Notes: a model not told the origin generated them from the letters alone. Shown: positions 49,153 to 59,743, counted from the stretch's first letter. The stretch: DNA of 64,000 bases from PLGF01 sp052139695 (GCA_052139695.1 JBKQWF010000243.1:1-64000), one strand, 5' to 3'. A program made the numbers and translations.

Positions 49153-50610
49153 ATGGATAAATTGCTGTTAATCGACGACGAAGCGGATGTGCAGTATTCG
49201 TTTCGGCGCATCTTTGATCAGCCCGACATTGAATTGACGACCGCCCACAGCGGGGAAGAAGGGCTGCGGCTCATCCCGCGCTTGAAGCCGGACCTGGTCA
49301 TCATGGACGTGCGCATGGGGGGCATGAACGGCCTGGAAACGCTCCGCCGCCTTCGCCAAACCGACGCCAAACAAATGGTCATCATGATGACCGCCTACGG
49401 CACAACCCAGACCGCCATCGAGGCGATGAAATTGGGGGCGTACGATTACTTGCTCAAACCCTTTGACGTCCCCCGGCTCAAACAGATCATTCTCAATGCC
49501 CTCAAGGCCGCGCGCGACATGCGGCAGGTGGTGTCTTATGAACCGCTCCTGGAATCGGAAGATTACGACGTGGGCATCATTGGCCGAAGCGAGCCCATGC
49601 AGGAGGTTTTCAAGGTCATTGGCCAACTTGCGGCCAGCAATGCCACGGCGTTGATCACCGGTGAAAGCGGGACCGGCAAAGAACTAGTCGCACGCGCCAT
49701 CTACCATCACAGCAAACGAAACGGCCGGCCCTTCCTCGCGATCAATTGCGCGGCCATTCCGGAGAACCTTTTGGAAAGCGAACTCTTCGGGCACGAGAAA
49801 GGGGCCTTCACCGGGGCGACGACGCAACGCATCGGGAAGTTTGAGCAATGCGACGGCGGCACCATCTTTCTGGATGAAATTGGCGACATGACGCTTTCGA
49901 CCCAGGCGAAAATCTTGCGTGTGCTGCAATCGGGCTCCTTTGAACGGGTGGGTGGAAACCAGCCGATCCAGGTCGATGTGCGAGTCATTGCCGCCACGCA
50001 CAAGCCGTTGGAAGAAGCGGTGGCAGCGAAGGAATTCCGGGAGGACTTGTTCTACCGGCTCAATGTCGTGCGGATTCATATTCCGCCGCTGCGCGACCGG
50101 CGCTCCGACATTCCTTTATTGATCAATTACTTTTTGAAGAAATTCGCCCAAGTGCAAGGGCGGGAGCCCAAACTGATCGCCGCGGCCGCGGTGGAATTGC
50201 TGGAACGCTTTCATTGGCCGGGCAACGTGCGGGAATTGGAGAATGTCATGCAGCGGGCCATGGTCATGGCCAAGGGAGACGTGATTTTACCGGGAGACTT
50301 GCCCGCGCTCATTTCCGCCGGACGCGCGCCGGCCGCGGAGAAGCCGGGGAGCAAGCCCGTGCCAGCCGCGCCGCGTCCCGACGACCAGCCCGCCGATTTG
50401 GCGGCCCTGACCCGCACGCTTTTTCAGTGGGCGCGGGACAATCCGAAGCTCAAGATTCTGCCGACCGTCGAGCGGGAGCTCATCATTCAGGCATTGTTGG
50501 AAACCAACGGCAACCAGGTGCGGGCGTCCAAATTGCTGGGAATTACCCGGGCCACGCTCCGCAAACGGGTGGAGAAATTCAACATCAAGCAGGAACTGGC
50601 CATCCAGTAA
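49153..50610 (+). CDS. NtrC-family sigma-54-dependent response regulator
   Basis: A 485-residue regulator. Receiver domain 1-120 with D8/D9, phospho-acceptor D52 (IMDVRMGG) and K102. AAA+ domain with Walker A GESGTGKE (170-177), the sigma-54 contact loop GAFTGA (217-222), Walker B GGTIFLDEIGD, and the WPGNVRELENVMQRA motif. A Pro/Ala linker precedes a Fis-type helix-turn-helix (NQVRASKLLGITRATLRKRV). No histidine kinase adjoins it, so its signal is unknown. Confidence 0.93.
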   Translation: MDKLLLIDDEADVQYSFRRIFDQPDIELTTAHSGEEGLRLIPRLKPDLVIMDVRMGGMNGLETLRRLRQTDAKQMVIMMTAYGTTQTAIEAMKLGAYDYLLKPFDVPRLKQIILNALKAARDMRQVVSYEPLLESEDYDVGIIGRSEPMQEVFKVIGQLAASNATALITGESGTGKELVARAIYHHSKRNGRPFLAINCAAIPENLLESELFGHEKGAFTGATTQRIGKFEQCDGGTIFLDEIGDMTLSTQAKILRVLQSGSFERVGGNQPIQVDVRVIAATHKPLEEAVAAKEFREDLFYRLNVVRIHIPPLRDRRSDIPLLINYFLKKFAQVQGREPKLIAAAAVELLERFHWPGNVRELENVMQRAMVMAKGDVILPGDLPALISAGRAPAAEKPGSKPVPAAPRPDDQPADLAALTRTLFQWARDNPKLKILPTVERELIIQALLETNGNQVRASKLLGITRATLRKRVEKFNIKQELAIQ

Positions 50611-50711
50611 ACCGCGATCGCGGCACAGATTGGAAGGAGTTGCGACACAAAGCCGACTTCTCAGAGAATCTGTGTTCCCCTGTACGAATCTGTGGCGTTC
50701 AGCATAAACCA

Positions 50712-50748
50712 CGATGCCCGGGGCCACCTATGGGGCCGCCGGGCATCG
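50712..50748. terminator. Strong hairpin between convergent genes
   Basis: CGATGCCCGG (50712-50721) and CCGGGCATCG (50739-50748) pair perfectly, with an inner GGCC/GGCC pair. It lies between the NtrC-type gene and the giant exported protein gene that converges on it. No U-tract; a two-way terminator candidate. Confidence 0.6.
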
Positions 50749-50770
50749 GAACAATGAGTTTGCCAAATGC

Positions 50771-53700
50771 TTACTGGTTGAGCCGCAACTGATAGAAGAG
50801 CGCGGTCGCGTCGCGGTTGGTGACAACGAACTGGTAGTTGTTGCCGTCACCCACGTTGGTATTGATTTCCGTCCAATTGGCCCCGGTTAAGGCCGGGCTG
50901 GATTGGAGAGTGTAGCTCTTGCCCGGAGCGGTCAGCCAGGTAAAGGCCACGCCTGCCGTGCCGTTGGTAATGAAACTGGAAGTGCTCAGTTGCAGCTTGG
51001 AAAGGGCATTGGTCGGGTTGGTTCCCGCCAGGTATTCCTGCCAGTTCGGCATTCCGTCACCGTCGGCATCGACATTGTCGGCCGCGAGGGCGCTGGCTGG
51101 ACTGCCAAAGAAGGTCGTGCGCCATTCATCGGACGAAATCTGAGGCGGTTGCAGCGCTGGAGAGTTAACCCAGACCCGGGCCGGGAAGCTCTCAAACTGA
51201 TAGACCGTTTGCATATCGGGAGCGCCGTCCGCACCCTTGAAATGCAAAGCATAGGATTGACCTGCCTGGGCGCTTGCCGGAACAGTGAAGGTAATGGTTC
51301 CGAGGTAATTGCTGCCTTGCAGCGCCTTGGCGAAACTTCCCAGCGTCCAGAAGTAGGCGACATCATTGGCTCCAAGGCCTGGAAGAACGATGGGGTTGGG
51401 AACGCCCGCGGCAGGTGCGAAGGTGATCGCCGCGGGTGCAGGCGCGTTGCTCTCGGCGGAGAGAACGGCGCGGAACTGAAGGCCGCTCAGGCTGGAGCCG
51501 GGGCCGACATTGACAAAGACAGGGATGGAGCAAACCGATCCGGGAGCCACATCGGTCTGCGTCACCGCGGCAAAAGAGGCCTGCCGCGCCCAGACATAGC
51601 CGGGGGCCGTTTGGCCGATCGACTTCTCTCGGCGGGGGACGCGCGGTTCAGCCTTCGCGAGCGGAATAGGATGGCCGCCGGGAGTCCAAGCCACTTGCTG
51701 GTGCATGAGAACGCCGCCGTTGGTGCGGAAGCGGATCCAATTGTTGGTATCCAGGCCTGTGGCGCGGTTCAGAATGGCATCCCAATCCAAAAAACCAATT
51801 TGGCCATCGCCATCGTCAGGAGGGTAAACGTCCATGGCATTGTAAGCATCCGTAAACACAGGGGGAACGCGAATGCCCACTGAGGCGTACATGGCGTTGT
51901 TGACGTCAGCGTTGTTCAGTGTGCCGTCGCCAAACTCCGCCGCGTTATATCCAGCAGCGGGCGAGGAATCTCCGGCCAGGTAGATAGGATCGGTGATGGT
52001 TAGAGTATTGGTAAACCCAACGAGCCCGACGCTCGCCTGATTGCCGTCCGAGGTGCCGGATGGATTGATGATCGACAAGCTGTAAGTCTGGCCGTAGGTG
52101 ACGGTGTCCGGAATGGGAACCACGACAAGGGCCACTGTGCCAATGCCCGTGACATCCATTCCCGAATTGGTGTAAGTGACGATGGTGAGACCCTCGGCAG
52201 AGCCGAGCGCGTAGGGATTATACTCGAAAATCTCGTTCGTCCCCGTCAGCCCGGGATAGACCACGAAGTCCAGCGGGGTGACACTGTGATCAATCAAGGG
52301 ACCAACCATATCGGTGTTGCCGCCCGTTGGCGTGACCTCGGCCCGGAATTGAATGGACTTGAGGGAGGTATTGACGCTCGCCATGGTCACAAAGACTGGC
52401 ACAGCCAAAGTTGCGCCAGTCCCGGCGGCTTTGCTTTGGCCAGAAAAACTGACGGTGCTGGGGACATAATTGGAAACCTTCAGTTGCAAGGAAAAAACGC
52501 CGCTTGGCTCGTAATTATCGAGGAACCCGCGGACATTCAGGGTTACGTCGTTGGTAATGTTCAGAGAAATCATGGAGCCACTGGAGAGGGGGCCAAAAGC
52601 GTCCGAGGCGCCATTGGTCGGGGCGTGGCCATCGATTGTGTAATAGAGGGCGGCGCCGATGGTGATATCGGTCACTTGCAAGGCCGCCGCGTTGTCGCCG
52701 GTAACAATGGGGTTGGCGACGACCCACTGATAGCGCGCGGTGACGTTCGAACTGAATTCGCCGGTTGGCCCTTGACTCACAGCGTAAATGGTCATGTCGG
52801 GCAGCGGAGTAACGATGCTGGGAGCGGCCTCTGTTTGTCCGTCGCCCAAATAAGTCTGAGGCGCAGAGCCTGTGCTCGGACCGGGAGCCGGGATAGCGGA
52901 ACCAGTAGGGCCATAGGTCACGTAAGTCCGCGTGTTGGCTTCCGACTCAACGGCGATAATCGCGGAATTGTTGAAGACGGCTTCGGGAGCCGCCGTAAAC
53001 TGCGTGACCGCGGGGCTGGTGGGTTCGGGTTGGGTAAAAACAACATATCCGAGAATTGGGGGCGTCGGCGGCGGCAACGGGGTCGTGGCCTGGTACACCC
53101 GCAAGGCGCCGTTGGCCTGGATACCCACGCCGCTAGTGGGAGCGCCGTTTCTATCCACGACGTAGTAGCCGTAGTCAAAAGTGTCCACGCTTAATCCAAC
53201 GGGCGCACTGAAGGTAGCGACGCCAGGCAATCCATCCTTGTTGCCGGCGGCTTCAGGAATGCCTGCAACGGTTTCCACAAGATACGTCGGCGTTCCGTAA
53301 AGGTCGGTGACGAAAACGCTGCGGAGCACATTATTGCCCGTGTCCGCGATCAAAAGGCTGTTGTTGGTTGGAACAAAAAGCAGAGCGGTGGGAAGTGAGA
53401 AGAGCGAAGTTGCTGCCGAATAAGAATCATCAAAGCCGCTGACACCCGGGGTGCCGGCGATGACATAGACTGACTGGTTGCTGATCAGGCAAATAACCTG
53501 GTTGCCGGTGTCCGAAACCCAAATATTATTATTGTTATCAACGGCCACGCTTGTCGGTTGCAGGAAGACATATCCGTTGGTGTTCGTGATGGTGGTAACA
53601 TTATTGGCAGTATCGATTTTACGGATCCGGTTGTTGCCCTGGTCGGCGACGTAGAGATTGCCCGCGGCATCGGCCGTAATGCCGGAAGGATAATTGAAGG

Positions 53701-54184
53701 TGGCTGACGCTCCCGGCCCATCGTTCGTGCCGGTCTTGCCGAAAACTCCGGCAATCGGATTGTTGCCCACGACGCCGCCAAAAGAAACAAAGCGGATGGC
53801 TTGATTCCCTTGGTCCACCACGACGAGACCGCCGCGGGCGGCCACCAATCCCATGGGCTGCGCAAACCGCGCCTCAATCCCTGGACCGCTGTTGGTGCCG
53901 GAGTACCCCGCCAGACCGGCCAAGGACGTCAGGGTCGCCGTGCTGGGTACGAATTTTTCAATCGTGTCGAACTGCGAGTCGGTTAGATAGGCATTGCCGC
54001 TGCCATCTATCGCCACGCTGTTGGGCTCGAAGAGGCTGTTGGAAAGGACGGTGGACACGTTTTGCGCCGGCAGACCGGTCGCGACAAGCAGGAGCGCCGC
54101 CCATCCCAGGAGAAAGCGCTGGCTCACGGAAAAGGCGTGGTCGTTGCGGGTTTTATTTTTCATAGGTTTCTGTTTGTTATGCAT
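50771..54184 (-). CDS. Giant exported NHL/cohesin-like/dockerin-like protein 2
   Basis: A 1137-residue secreted protein from ATG 54184 (ATG 54163 possible), with a signal peptide ending GLPAQ. Residues about 40-350 form NHL propeller repeats (VAIDGSGNAYLTD, AAGNLYVADQGNNRIRKID). A chitobiase-C-like segment follows (ALYYTIDGHAPTNG), then a cohesin-like module (VPVFVTMASVNTSLKSIQF), a dockerin-like duplicated calcium motif (GDGTLNNADVNNAMYAS ... DGDGQIGFLDWDAILNR), a second cohesin-like module, a DADGDGMPNWQEYLAGTNP type 3 repeat and a C-terminal domain ending LFYQLRLNQ. It shares this whole layout with the gene upstream, which it follows by 89 bases. Confidence 0.78.
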   Translation of the reverse strand: MHNKQKPMKNKTRNDHAFSVSQRFLLGWAALLLVATGLPAQNVSTVLSNSLFEPNSVAIDGSGNAYLTDSQFDTIEKFVPSTATLTSLAGLAGYSGTNSGPGIEARFAQPMGLVAARGGLVVVDQGNQAIRFVSFGGVVGNNPIAGVFGKTGTNDGPGASATFNYPSGITADAAGNLYVADQGNNRIRKIDTANNVTTITNTNGYVFLQPTSVAVDNNNNIWVSDTGNQVICLISNQSVYVIAGTPGVSGFDDSYSAATSLFSLPTALLFVPTNNSLLIADTGNNVLRSVFVTDLYGTPTYLVETVAGIPEAAGNKDGLPGVATFSAPVGLSVDTFDYGYYVVDRNGAPTSGVGIQANGALRVYQATTPLPPPTPPILGYVVFTQPEPTSPAVTQFTAAPEAVFNNSAIIAVESEANTRTYVTYGPTGSAIPAPGPSTGSAPQTYLGDGQTEAAPSIVTPLPDMTIYAVSQGPTGEFSSNVTARYQWVVANPIVTGDNAAALQVTDITIGAALYYTIDGHAPTNGASDAFGPLSSGSMISLNITNDVTLNVRGFLDNYEPSGVFSLQLKVSNYVPSTVSFSGQSKAAGTGATLAVPVFVTMASVNTSLKSIQFRAEVTPTGGNTDMVGPLIDHSVTPLDFVVYPGLTGTNEIFEYNPYALGSAEGLTIVTYTNSGMDVTGIGTVALVVVPIPDTVTYGQTYSLSIINPSGTSDGNQASVGLVGFTNTLTITDPIYLAGDSSPAAGYNAAEFGDGTLNNADVNNAMYASVGIRVPPVFTDAYNAMDVYPPDDGDGQIGFLDWDAILNRATGLDTNNWIRFRTNGGVLMHQQVAWTPGGHPIPLAKAEPRVPRREKSIGQTAPGYVWARQASFAAVTQTDVAPGSVCSIPVFVNVGPGSSLSGLQFRAVLSAESNAPAPAAITFAPAAGVPNPIVLPGLGANDVAYFWTLGSFAKALQGSNYLGTITFTVPASAQAGQSYALHFKGADGAPDMQTVYQFESFPARVWVNSPALQPPQISSDEWRTTFFGSPASALAADNVDADGDGMPNWQEYLAGTNPTNALSKLQLSTSSFITNGTAGVAFTWLTAPGKSYTLQSSPALTGANWTEINTNVGDGNNYQFVVTNRDATALFYQLRLNQ

Positions 54185-54273
54185 TGAATCATGCAAGCAT
54201 TTTTCCGGAATAATCTGTCATTTACTGGTTAACTCATTGTTATAGGAATGTGTCTTTGGCGTAGCATGTCTTT

Positions 54274-57200
54274 TCATGGTTGCAGGCGAAGGCGAAAGAA
54301 GCTGGCGGCGCCGCTGACGTTGGTTTGCGCGAATTCGCGGTAATTGCCATCGCCCACGTTCGTACTGACCGCTGTCCAAGCGCTTCCAGCCACGGAAGGG
54401 GCTGATTCCAGAAGGTAGGTTTTGCCCGGAGCGGTCAGCCACCCAAAGGCGGCCCCCGGCGTTCCGTTGGTGTTCACCGCCGCGGTATCAAATCGGAGCC
54501 TGGAAGCGGGATTGGTTGGATTGGTCCCGGCCAGATACTCTTGCCAGTTCAGCATGCCATCGCCATCGGCATCGGCATAGTCGCCAGCCATGCTGTTGGT
54601 CAAGCTGCCAAAGAAGAAAAGACGCCAATCATCCGAAGTCATCTGCGGGGGTTGTTGGGCGGCGGAGCCGACCCACACCCAGCCTGGCAGACTCTCCAAT
54701 TGATATTGGGTTTGCGTGTCAGGCGCGCCACTCACTCCTCCGAAATGCACGGCATAGGATTCTCCTCTTTGCGCGGCGGGTGGCACCTGGAAGGTCAGGA
54801 CGCCGAGATAATTGCTATTCCGCAATGACGCGGGAAACGCCCCGGGCGCCCAGGCGCAAACCGTCTGATTGGTGAAGCTTCCCGGCAACTGCAAGGTGGG
54901 ACCTGGAGTTTCCGACGCGGGCACAAAAGTCACCGTGCCTGGAGGCGGAGCGCTGCCTTCGGCGGAAAGCGTGGCGAGGAATTGAAACCCCGCCAGGCTA
55001 TAACCTGAGCCGACGTTGACATATACGGGGATGGAACACGTCGAGCCTGGGGCAACATTGGTTAACGTGTCCGCGCCGATGAGAGCCTGCCGCAGCCAAA
55101 CCAGTCCCGGCGGATTTCCGGTCATCGAGGTTTTTGCCATGGAAGGCGTCCCGCGTTTCACCGCTGGGAGGGCGCCAGGAATCGGGTCGCCCGGGAACCA
55201 GTTCGTGCTGGCCGTGACAAGGCCATTGGTGGTGTGGTAGCGAATACAATTGTTGGTGTCCACGCCCAGGGCCCGATTTAGAATCGTCACCCAATCCAGA
55301 TAAGTGATTTGATCATCGCCTCCCGGCGGATAGGCATCCATGGCGCTGTAAAGGTCGCTGCCAATATAGGGCACGCGGATGCCAACCGAAGCATAAAGGG
55401 CATTGTTGACATCACTGTTGTCCAGGATGCCATTGCCAAACTCTCCCGCGTCGTATCCGTTGGCGGGGGCGGAATCACCCACGAGGAAGGCCGGGTCTCC
55501 AATCGTCAACGTTTGAGGCGCCATTCCACTGAGGGAGACGGGACTTTGCAGGCCATCGGATGTGCCTGTGGGGTAAAGAACCTGAAGCGTGTAGGATTGG
55601 CCGATGGCGGCATCAGCGGGAATCGGCACAGCCAATAGAAGCGCCACGCCGGAACTTACCATGTCCATGCCCGAACTGGTTCCTTCGGCGGTAATGACCG
55701 CTTGCAAGCCATTGCTGCTCATCCCGGAAGAGTAGCTCTGAAAGCGCACGGGCGTGCTGCCGCCTCCAGGACCTGGGAAAACCACCAGGTCATTCGGCGT
55801 CACGGCCTGAAGAGAGAGATTCGTAATCGCGGGCGTGCTCACACTGTCTCGGTTTATCTCGACCAAAAACTGCAAGGACTTTAGCGCGGCGCCGCTTTGC
55901 AGGTCCACCACGACGGGAAGGTAGGCGGTTGCCCCCGCGCCGGAAGTCACCGGCTGAGGAAAGCCGACGAGGTTGCTGATGGGGGCGCTGCCCTGGAAGA
56001 GCGCGCTGACGTGGTCATTGGTATCGACAGCCAGGAATTGCAAAAAGCTCAAGTCATGTTGAGGATTGCACCATTGCAAGGTGTTGGTGAAGCCGCCGGC
56101 ATCGTTGGTGACCAAGGTAAGTTCCGTGCTGTTCGTGGACGGGGCAGCGCCATCGGTGGTGTAATAAACTGCCGCCACGCTGCTGGTGACCGCGATCGCC
56201 ACGCATTCAGGGAAATAACCGGCATAAGGTCCAAACGAGACGATGGGCGGCTGGGGATTGACCGTGGTGAAAAACAGCTCGATGCCGGAACTGGAACCGG
56301 CGGGGCTGGTGGCCACGACTTCGTAATAGTAATTTGTGTTGGGCAGCAAATTGCTCAAAGTCACGCTCACTTGCACAGGAGTGTTAAGGTTTGTCGTGAG
56401 ATAGGCCGCGGCGGTGCGGTTGCCCAAATTGGTGGTCAAGCCCCATTGGAAATAAAAGAGGTTGGTATCGCCATTGGGATCAATGGAAGCATTGAGGGTG
56501 GCGGTGGTGGCGGTGACATTGGTGGCAAAAAGGGTGATGGCCAAAGGCCCCAACGGAGCGGTCGTGAAGGTCAAGTCGCCGCCATAGCTGGTGCCCAGCG
56601 CGTTGCTTGCGACCAACTGGAAGTGATAGGTCGTGCCCGGATTAAGCAGGATGTCATTGGCCAGCGTGGCAAAGGCTACGTTGTAATTCTGTATGAGGTT
56701 GTTCGTGAAATAATTCGTCGGGGTGTAATTGTTGTAATTTGTGCTTTGGCCCCATTCAAAATAATAGCCGGTGGCATCACCGTCCGGGCTAACGTTTCCA
56801 TTGAACGAGGCATTCGTGGGGGTGACATCCGTCGCGGCCAGGGTGAGCGCCGTCGCGCTCGTCGCGGCCGGGTTGACCGGGGTCAATCCGCTGCCGCTGA
56901 CGGCGCGGAGCAAGTCGTAAGTTAATTCCGTGACAAAAAGAGTGCCGGAAGGGTCGATCGTCACGCTGACGGGCGCGCGCCCGGAAGCGCTGGTCGTGGT
57001 GGCGCCCGCCGGGCCGTCCACCCAGCCGGCGTAGAGGGCCGGGTCGCACTCGCAACAGGTGGTGGACCAGACGTTGCTGCCGGTGCCATAGAGCGTCGTT
57101 GTGTTCGTTAACGTGTCGATCACGCGCACCCGGTTATTGCCGGTGTCGCACACCACAATCCGGCCGTCCGCCGACCCTGCCAAGCCATGAGGTTTCTGAA

Positions 57201-57993
57201 ATTGGGCAAAGGCCGGACCGCCGTCTTGATAGCCCACGCCATTGCCGCCCGTCAGAAGCGAGACGACGCCGGAGTTGGTATTGACAAGGTAAATGGCGTC
57301 GTTGAGCGTGTCGCTGACTCCGAGCTGGCCGTTGGCGCACAAAGTGAGCCCTGCCGGTTCCCAATTAAAGCCGCTGACCACATTCGTCACCGGTCCTTTG
57401 TTGGTCGTAAAATCCGGCATGGTAAACCGAACGATGGAGCCGTTGTCAAACGCGACAAAGACGTTGGAATTGTAGTCCACCAGCAACGCCGTCGCGTCCG
57501 AGCCAGAGGGGAACAACGTTTCAGAGACCTTGTTCAGATGGGGCGAAGCGACCTGATACTTGGTGACGCCGGTTTTCGGCACCAAGACATACAAAAATCC
57601 CGCGGTGTCGAGCGCCACGCCGTTGACGCCCGTGAACGCATGGTAGTTCGCCGGGGTGCTGGGCGTGACCGGAGTGGTGATGCTAAAGGAAGTGAAGCCC
57701 GCCTGGCTGATTTGTTCGACGGCTGAGTTGGTCGTGTCCGCCAGCCACAAATTGCCCAGGACATCCAGCACCGTGGCCCAGGGGCCATGGAATCGCGCGA
57801 GTTGGAAGGTGCTGCCGGCGGCAAATCCCGCCGCGGAACCGCATTTTTCACGGACGCCTCCGCCGATCGTCTGGACCGTCACCTGCGCCGTCGCGCTCCG
57901 AGTCAAGACCAAACAGAGCAAACCTACCAGTGCCGGCCCCAAGACGAGGCGTCGTCTGACCCAGCGCTCTTTTGCTATGCGTTGAAAAGTCAT
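54274..57993 (-). CDS. Giant exported NHL/cohesin-like/dockerin-like protein 1
   Basis: A 1239-residue secreted protein, paralogue of the downstream gene. ATG 57993 opens a signal peptide (LVGLLCLVLTRSATAQ). NHL repeats (GRIVVCDTGNNRVRVID) are followed by two fibronectin-III-like units (DVTPTNASFNGNVSPDGDATGYYFEWG and a second copy), a chitobiase-C-like segment, cohesin-like module, dockerin-like motif (GNGILDNSDVNNALYASVG ... DDQITYLDWVTILNRA), second cohesin-like module, DADGDG repeat and the common C-terminal domain. It begins 15 bases after the secretin stop, an alternative TTG start overlapping it, so it belongs to the pilus/secretin operon. Confidence 0.78.
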   Translation of the reverse strand: MTFQRIAKERWVRRRLVLGPALVGLLCLVLTRSATAQVTVQTIGGGVREKCGSAAGFAAGSTFQLARFHGPWATVLDVLGNLWLADTTNSAVEQISQAGFTSFSITTPVTPSTPANYHAFTGVNGVALDTAGFLYVLVPKTGVTKYQVASPHLNKVSETLFPSGSDATALLVDYNSNVFVAFDNGSIVRFTMPDFTTNKGPVTNVVSGFNWEPAGLTLCANGQLGVSDTLNDAIYLVNTNSGVVSLLTGGNGVGYQDGGPAFAQFQKPHGLAGSADGRIVVCDTGNNRVRVIDTLTNTTTLYGTGSNVWSTTCCECDPALYAGWVDGPAGATTTSASGRAPVSVTIDPSGTLFVTELTYDLLRAVSGSGLTPVNPAATSATALTLAATDVTPTNASFNGNVSPDGDATGYYFEWGQSTNYNNYTPTNYFTNNLIQNYNVAFATLANDILLNPGTTYHFQLVASNALGTSYGGDLTFTTAPLGPLAITLFATNVTATTATLNASIDPNGDTNLFYFQWGLTTNLGNRTAAAYLTTNLNTPVQVSVTLSNLLPNTNYYYEVVATSPAGSSSGIELFFTTVNPQPPIVSFGPYAGYFPECVAIAVTSSVAAVYYTTDGAAPSTNSTELTLVTNDAGGFTNTLQWCNPQHDLSFLQFLAVDTNDHVSALFQGSAPISNLVGFPQPVTSGAGATAYLPVVVDLQSGAALKSLQFLVEINRDSVSTPAITNLSLQAVTPNDLVVFPGPGGGSTPVRFQSYSSGMSSNGLQAVITAEGTSSGMDMVSSGVALLLAVPIPADAAIGQSYTLQVLYPTGTSDGLQSPVSLSGMAPQTLTIGDPAFLVGDSAPANGYDAGEFGNGILDNSDVNNALYASVGIRVPYIGSDLYSAMDAYPPGGDDQITYLDWVTILNRALGVDTNNCIRYHTTNGLVTASTNWFPGDPIPGALPAVKRGTPSMAKTSMTGNPPGLVWLRQALIGADTLTNVAPGSTCSIPVYVNVGSGYSLAGFQFLATLSAEGSAPPPGTVTFVPASETPGPTLQLPGSFTNQTVCAWAPGAFPASLRNSNYLGVLTFQVPPAAQRGESYAVHFGGVSGAPDTQTQYQLESLPGWVWVGSAAQQPPQMTSDDWRLFFFGSLTNSMAGDYADADGDGMLNWQEYLAGTNPTNPASRLRFDTAAVNTNGTPGAAFGWLTAPGKTYLLESAPSVAGSAWTAVSTNVGDGNYREFAQTNVSGAASFFRLRLQP

Positions 57994-58007
57994 AAGATCA
58001 CTCGAAA

Positions 58008-59738
58008 TCAAGGCCGATATTCAGGCTCGACCCCATGGTTGTTGGGTTTGGTCCAATCGTAGGGCTCTCCGGTGTCCCAGGACTTCTCAGGCACGTCGGC
58101 GGGCGATTCCGCTTTCCGTTTGAGGAATTTGCTTTCGGACGGTTGATAGTCCTGGTCCCGAATGATGGTCGGAGTAACAAAGATCAGTATGGTTTGGCGC
58201 TGGTGGCTTTTGCTGTCGCTGCGAAAGGCGTAGCCCAAGCCGGGCAAATCGCCCAGAAAAGGAACTTTTGTGAAGTTTTTCGTGGTGATGTCCTGATCCA
58301 GTCCTCCCAAGACCAAGGTGTAACCGCTCGGCACCGACGCCTCCGTCCGAATACGCGTGCGGCTGAACGTGGGCGCGGTATTGTTCTGCCCATTAAGCGT
58401 TTCGCTCACCGTGCCCGTTTGCGCTGAGATTTCCGGCAGGACCTCCAGGAGAACATTGGTCGGTCCGGCAATCCTCGGCGTCACCGTCAATTTGACACCG
58501 ACCTCGTTGAGAATGGTCGTGCCGACCCTCAAAGCATAATTGGGCTCGACGGTGGCCAAGCCTTGGGCCGCGCCAGCGGCGGGCGCGCTTTGCGTCTGTT
58601 GAAAGATGGGGATATTGTTGATCACCATCAACTCCGTGGGTGCCCCGTCCAGAGCGACGCCGCGGGGAGCGGCGATCGTTTTGGTGTCGGCATCGGTATT
58701 CAGAAACGAGAGCACGGCCTGGAGGCCGTCCGCATTCAAAAACGCCGTGGTCGGGCTAATTCCTTTGGCACTGTTCAAGGAGAAACCTCCGCCCGCCGCC
58801 GGTGAACCGAGAAGCGTGGAGGTGATGGTGGAAACGTTGGTGGAAAGATTGAGCGTTGAGGATCCGGTTCCTCCCCCGATGGTGGAGCCGCCGGGAGAAA
58901 CGGTGGGTGTGCCACTGCCAGCGCCCGCTTGAGTGGTGGTGGTGTTGACGATACTTTGGGAAGTCAGACCGTTGCCAAAACTGACATGTTGATTGGCCAG
59001 CGTTCCGCTCCAATCCACGCCCTTGGCGGAAGCAATGTCCTTGCTCGTCTGAACAATTTTGGCTTCGACCAGGACTTGCCGGGTCGCGGTATCCAATTTG
59101 GTGACCAGCGCTTCAACGCCGGGCAGTTCCCTTTCCGTCGTGCGAATGACGATTTGGTGAGTGCGCATATCGGGGATAACCGTGCTGCGCTGGGAAAGGG
59201 TTTTCTCGAGGAGCGTTACAAGGTTTGTGGGAGCAGCATAGCGGAGGGATACGACTGTTACGACCAGCGGCTCGACCATGTTGGCATCCTTGGCGGATAT
59301 GCGGCCGATTCGGGTGCGGGAATCCCAGGTCATTTGCCAGGCATAATTATCCAGCAAACCTTGCAAGGCCTGCATGGCGGTGAGGTTGTGCCATTTCTCC
59401 GTCACGGTTGGCGGCGGAATGGGACGGCCATCCGGAGTGACTCCATTGAGAAGCTTGGGGTCAAATTGGATGTTCAGCCCGGCCTGCAGCGCCAGGGTCC
59501 GAATGGCGTCCGGGAGCGGCACCCCGTCCACCACGACATCGACCATATCATTGCTGGCCGGAATGGAGTTGCTGGCGGTGGCTTGCGGTCCCGCCAGCGG
59601 CGGTTCAGGCAGGGGCGTCGGCGCGGAGGTTTGGCCGGAGGCGGCCAGGCACGGAGCCAGCGCCGCAAGGAGGATCGCTAAGAGGCCTTCCGATTTCATA
59701 ATTGTTTGAAGAGAGTTCAGCAATTTGGTGGCGCTCAT
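58008..59738 (-). CDS. Secretin (PilQ/GspD-like outer-membrane channel)
   Basis: A 576-residue exported protein. Signal peptide, then an STN-type N domain (MVDVVVDGVPLPDAIRTLALQAGLNI), a secretin N1-like domain (VVTVVSLRYAAPTNLVTLLEKTL) with DMRTHQIVIRTTERE, and the secretin core ending KVPFLGDLPGLGYAFRS and TILIFVTPTII. It would form the outer-membrane ring through which a pilus or secreted protein passes. It follows the PilP-like gene by 5 bases. Shorter than most GspD/PilQ, with a Gly/Thr/Ser-rich loop at the centre. Confidence 0.88.
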   Translation of the reverse strand: MSATKLLNSLQTIMKSEGLLAILLAALAPCLAASGQTSAPTPLPEPPLAGPQATASNSIPASNDMVDVVVDGVPLPDAIRTLALQAGLNIQFDPKLLNGVTPDGRPIPPPTVTEKWHNLTAMQALQGLLDNYAWQMTWDSRTRIGRISAKDANMVEPLVVTVVSLRYAAPTNLVTLLEKTLSQRSTVIPDMRTHQIVIRTTERELPGVEALVTKLDTATRQVLVEAKIVQTSKDIASAKGVDWSGTLANQHVSFGNGLTSQSIVNTTTTQAGAGSGTPTVSPGGSTIGGGTGSSTLNLSTNVSTITSTLLGSPAAGGGFSLNSAKGISPTTAFLNADGLQAVLSFLNTDADTKTIAAPRGVALDGAPTELMVINNIPIFQQTQSAPAAGAAQGLATVEPNYALRVGTTILNEVGVKLTVTPRIAGPTNVLLEVLPEISAQTGTVSETLNGQNNTAPTFSRTRIRTEASVPSGYTLVLGGLDQDITTKNFTKVPFLGDLPGLGYAFRSDSKSHQRQTILIFVTPTIIRDQDYQPSESKFLKRKAESPADVPEKSWDTGEPYDWTKPNNHGVEPEYRP

Positions 59739-59743
59739 GGCTT

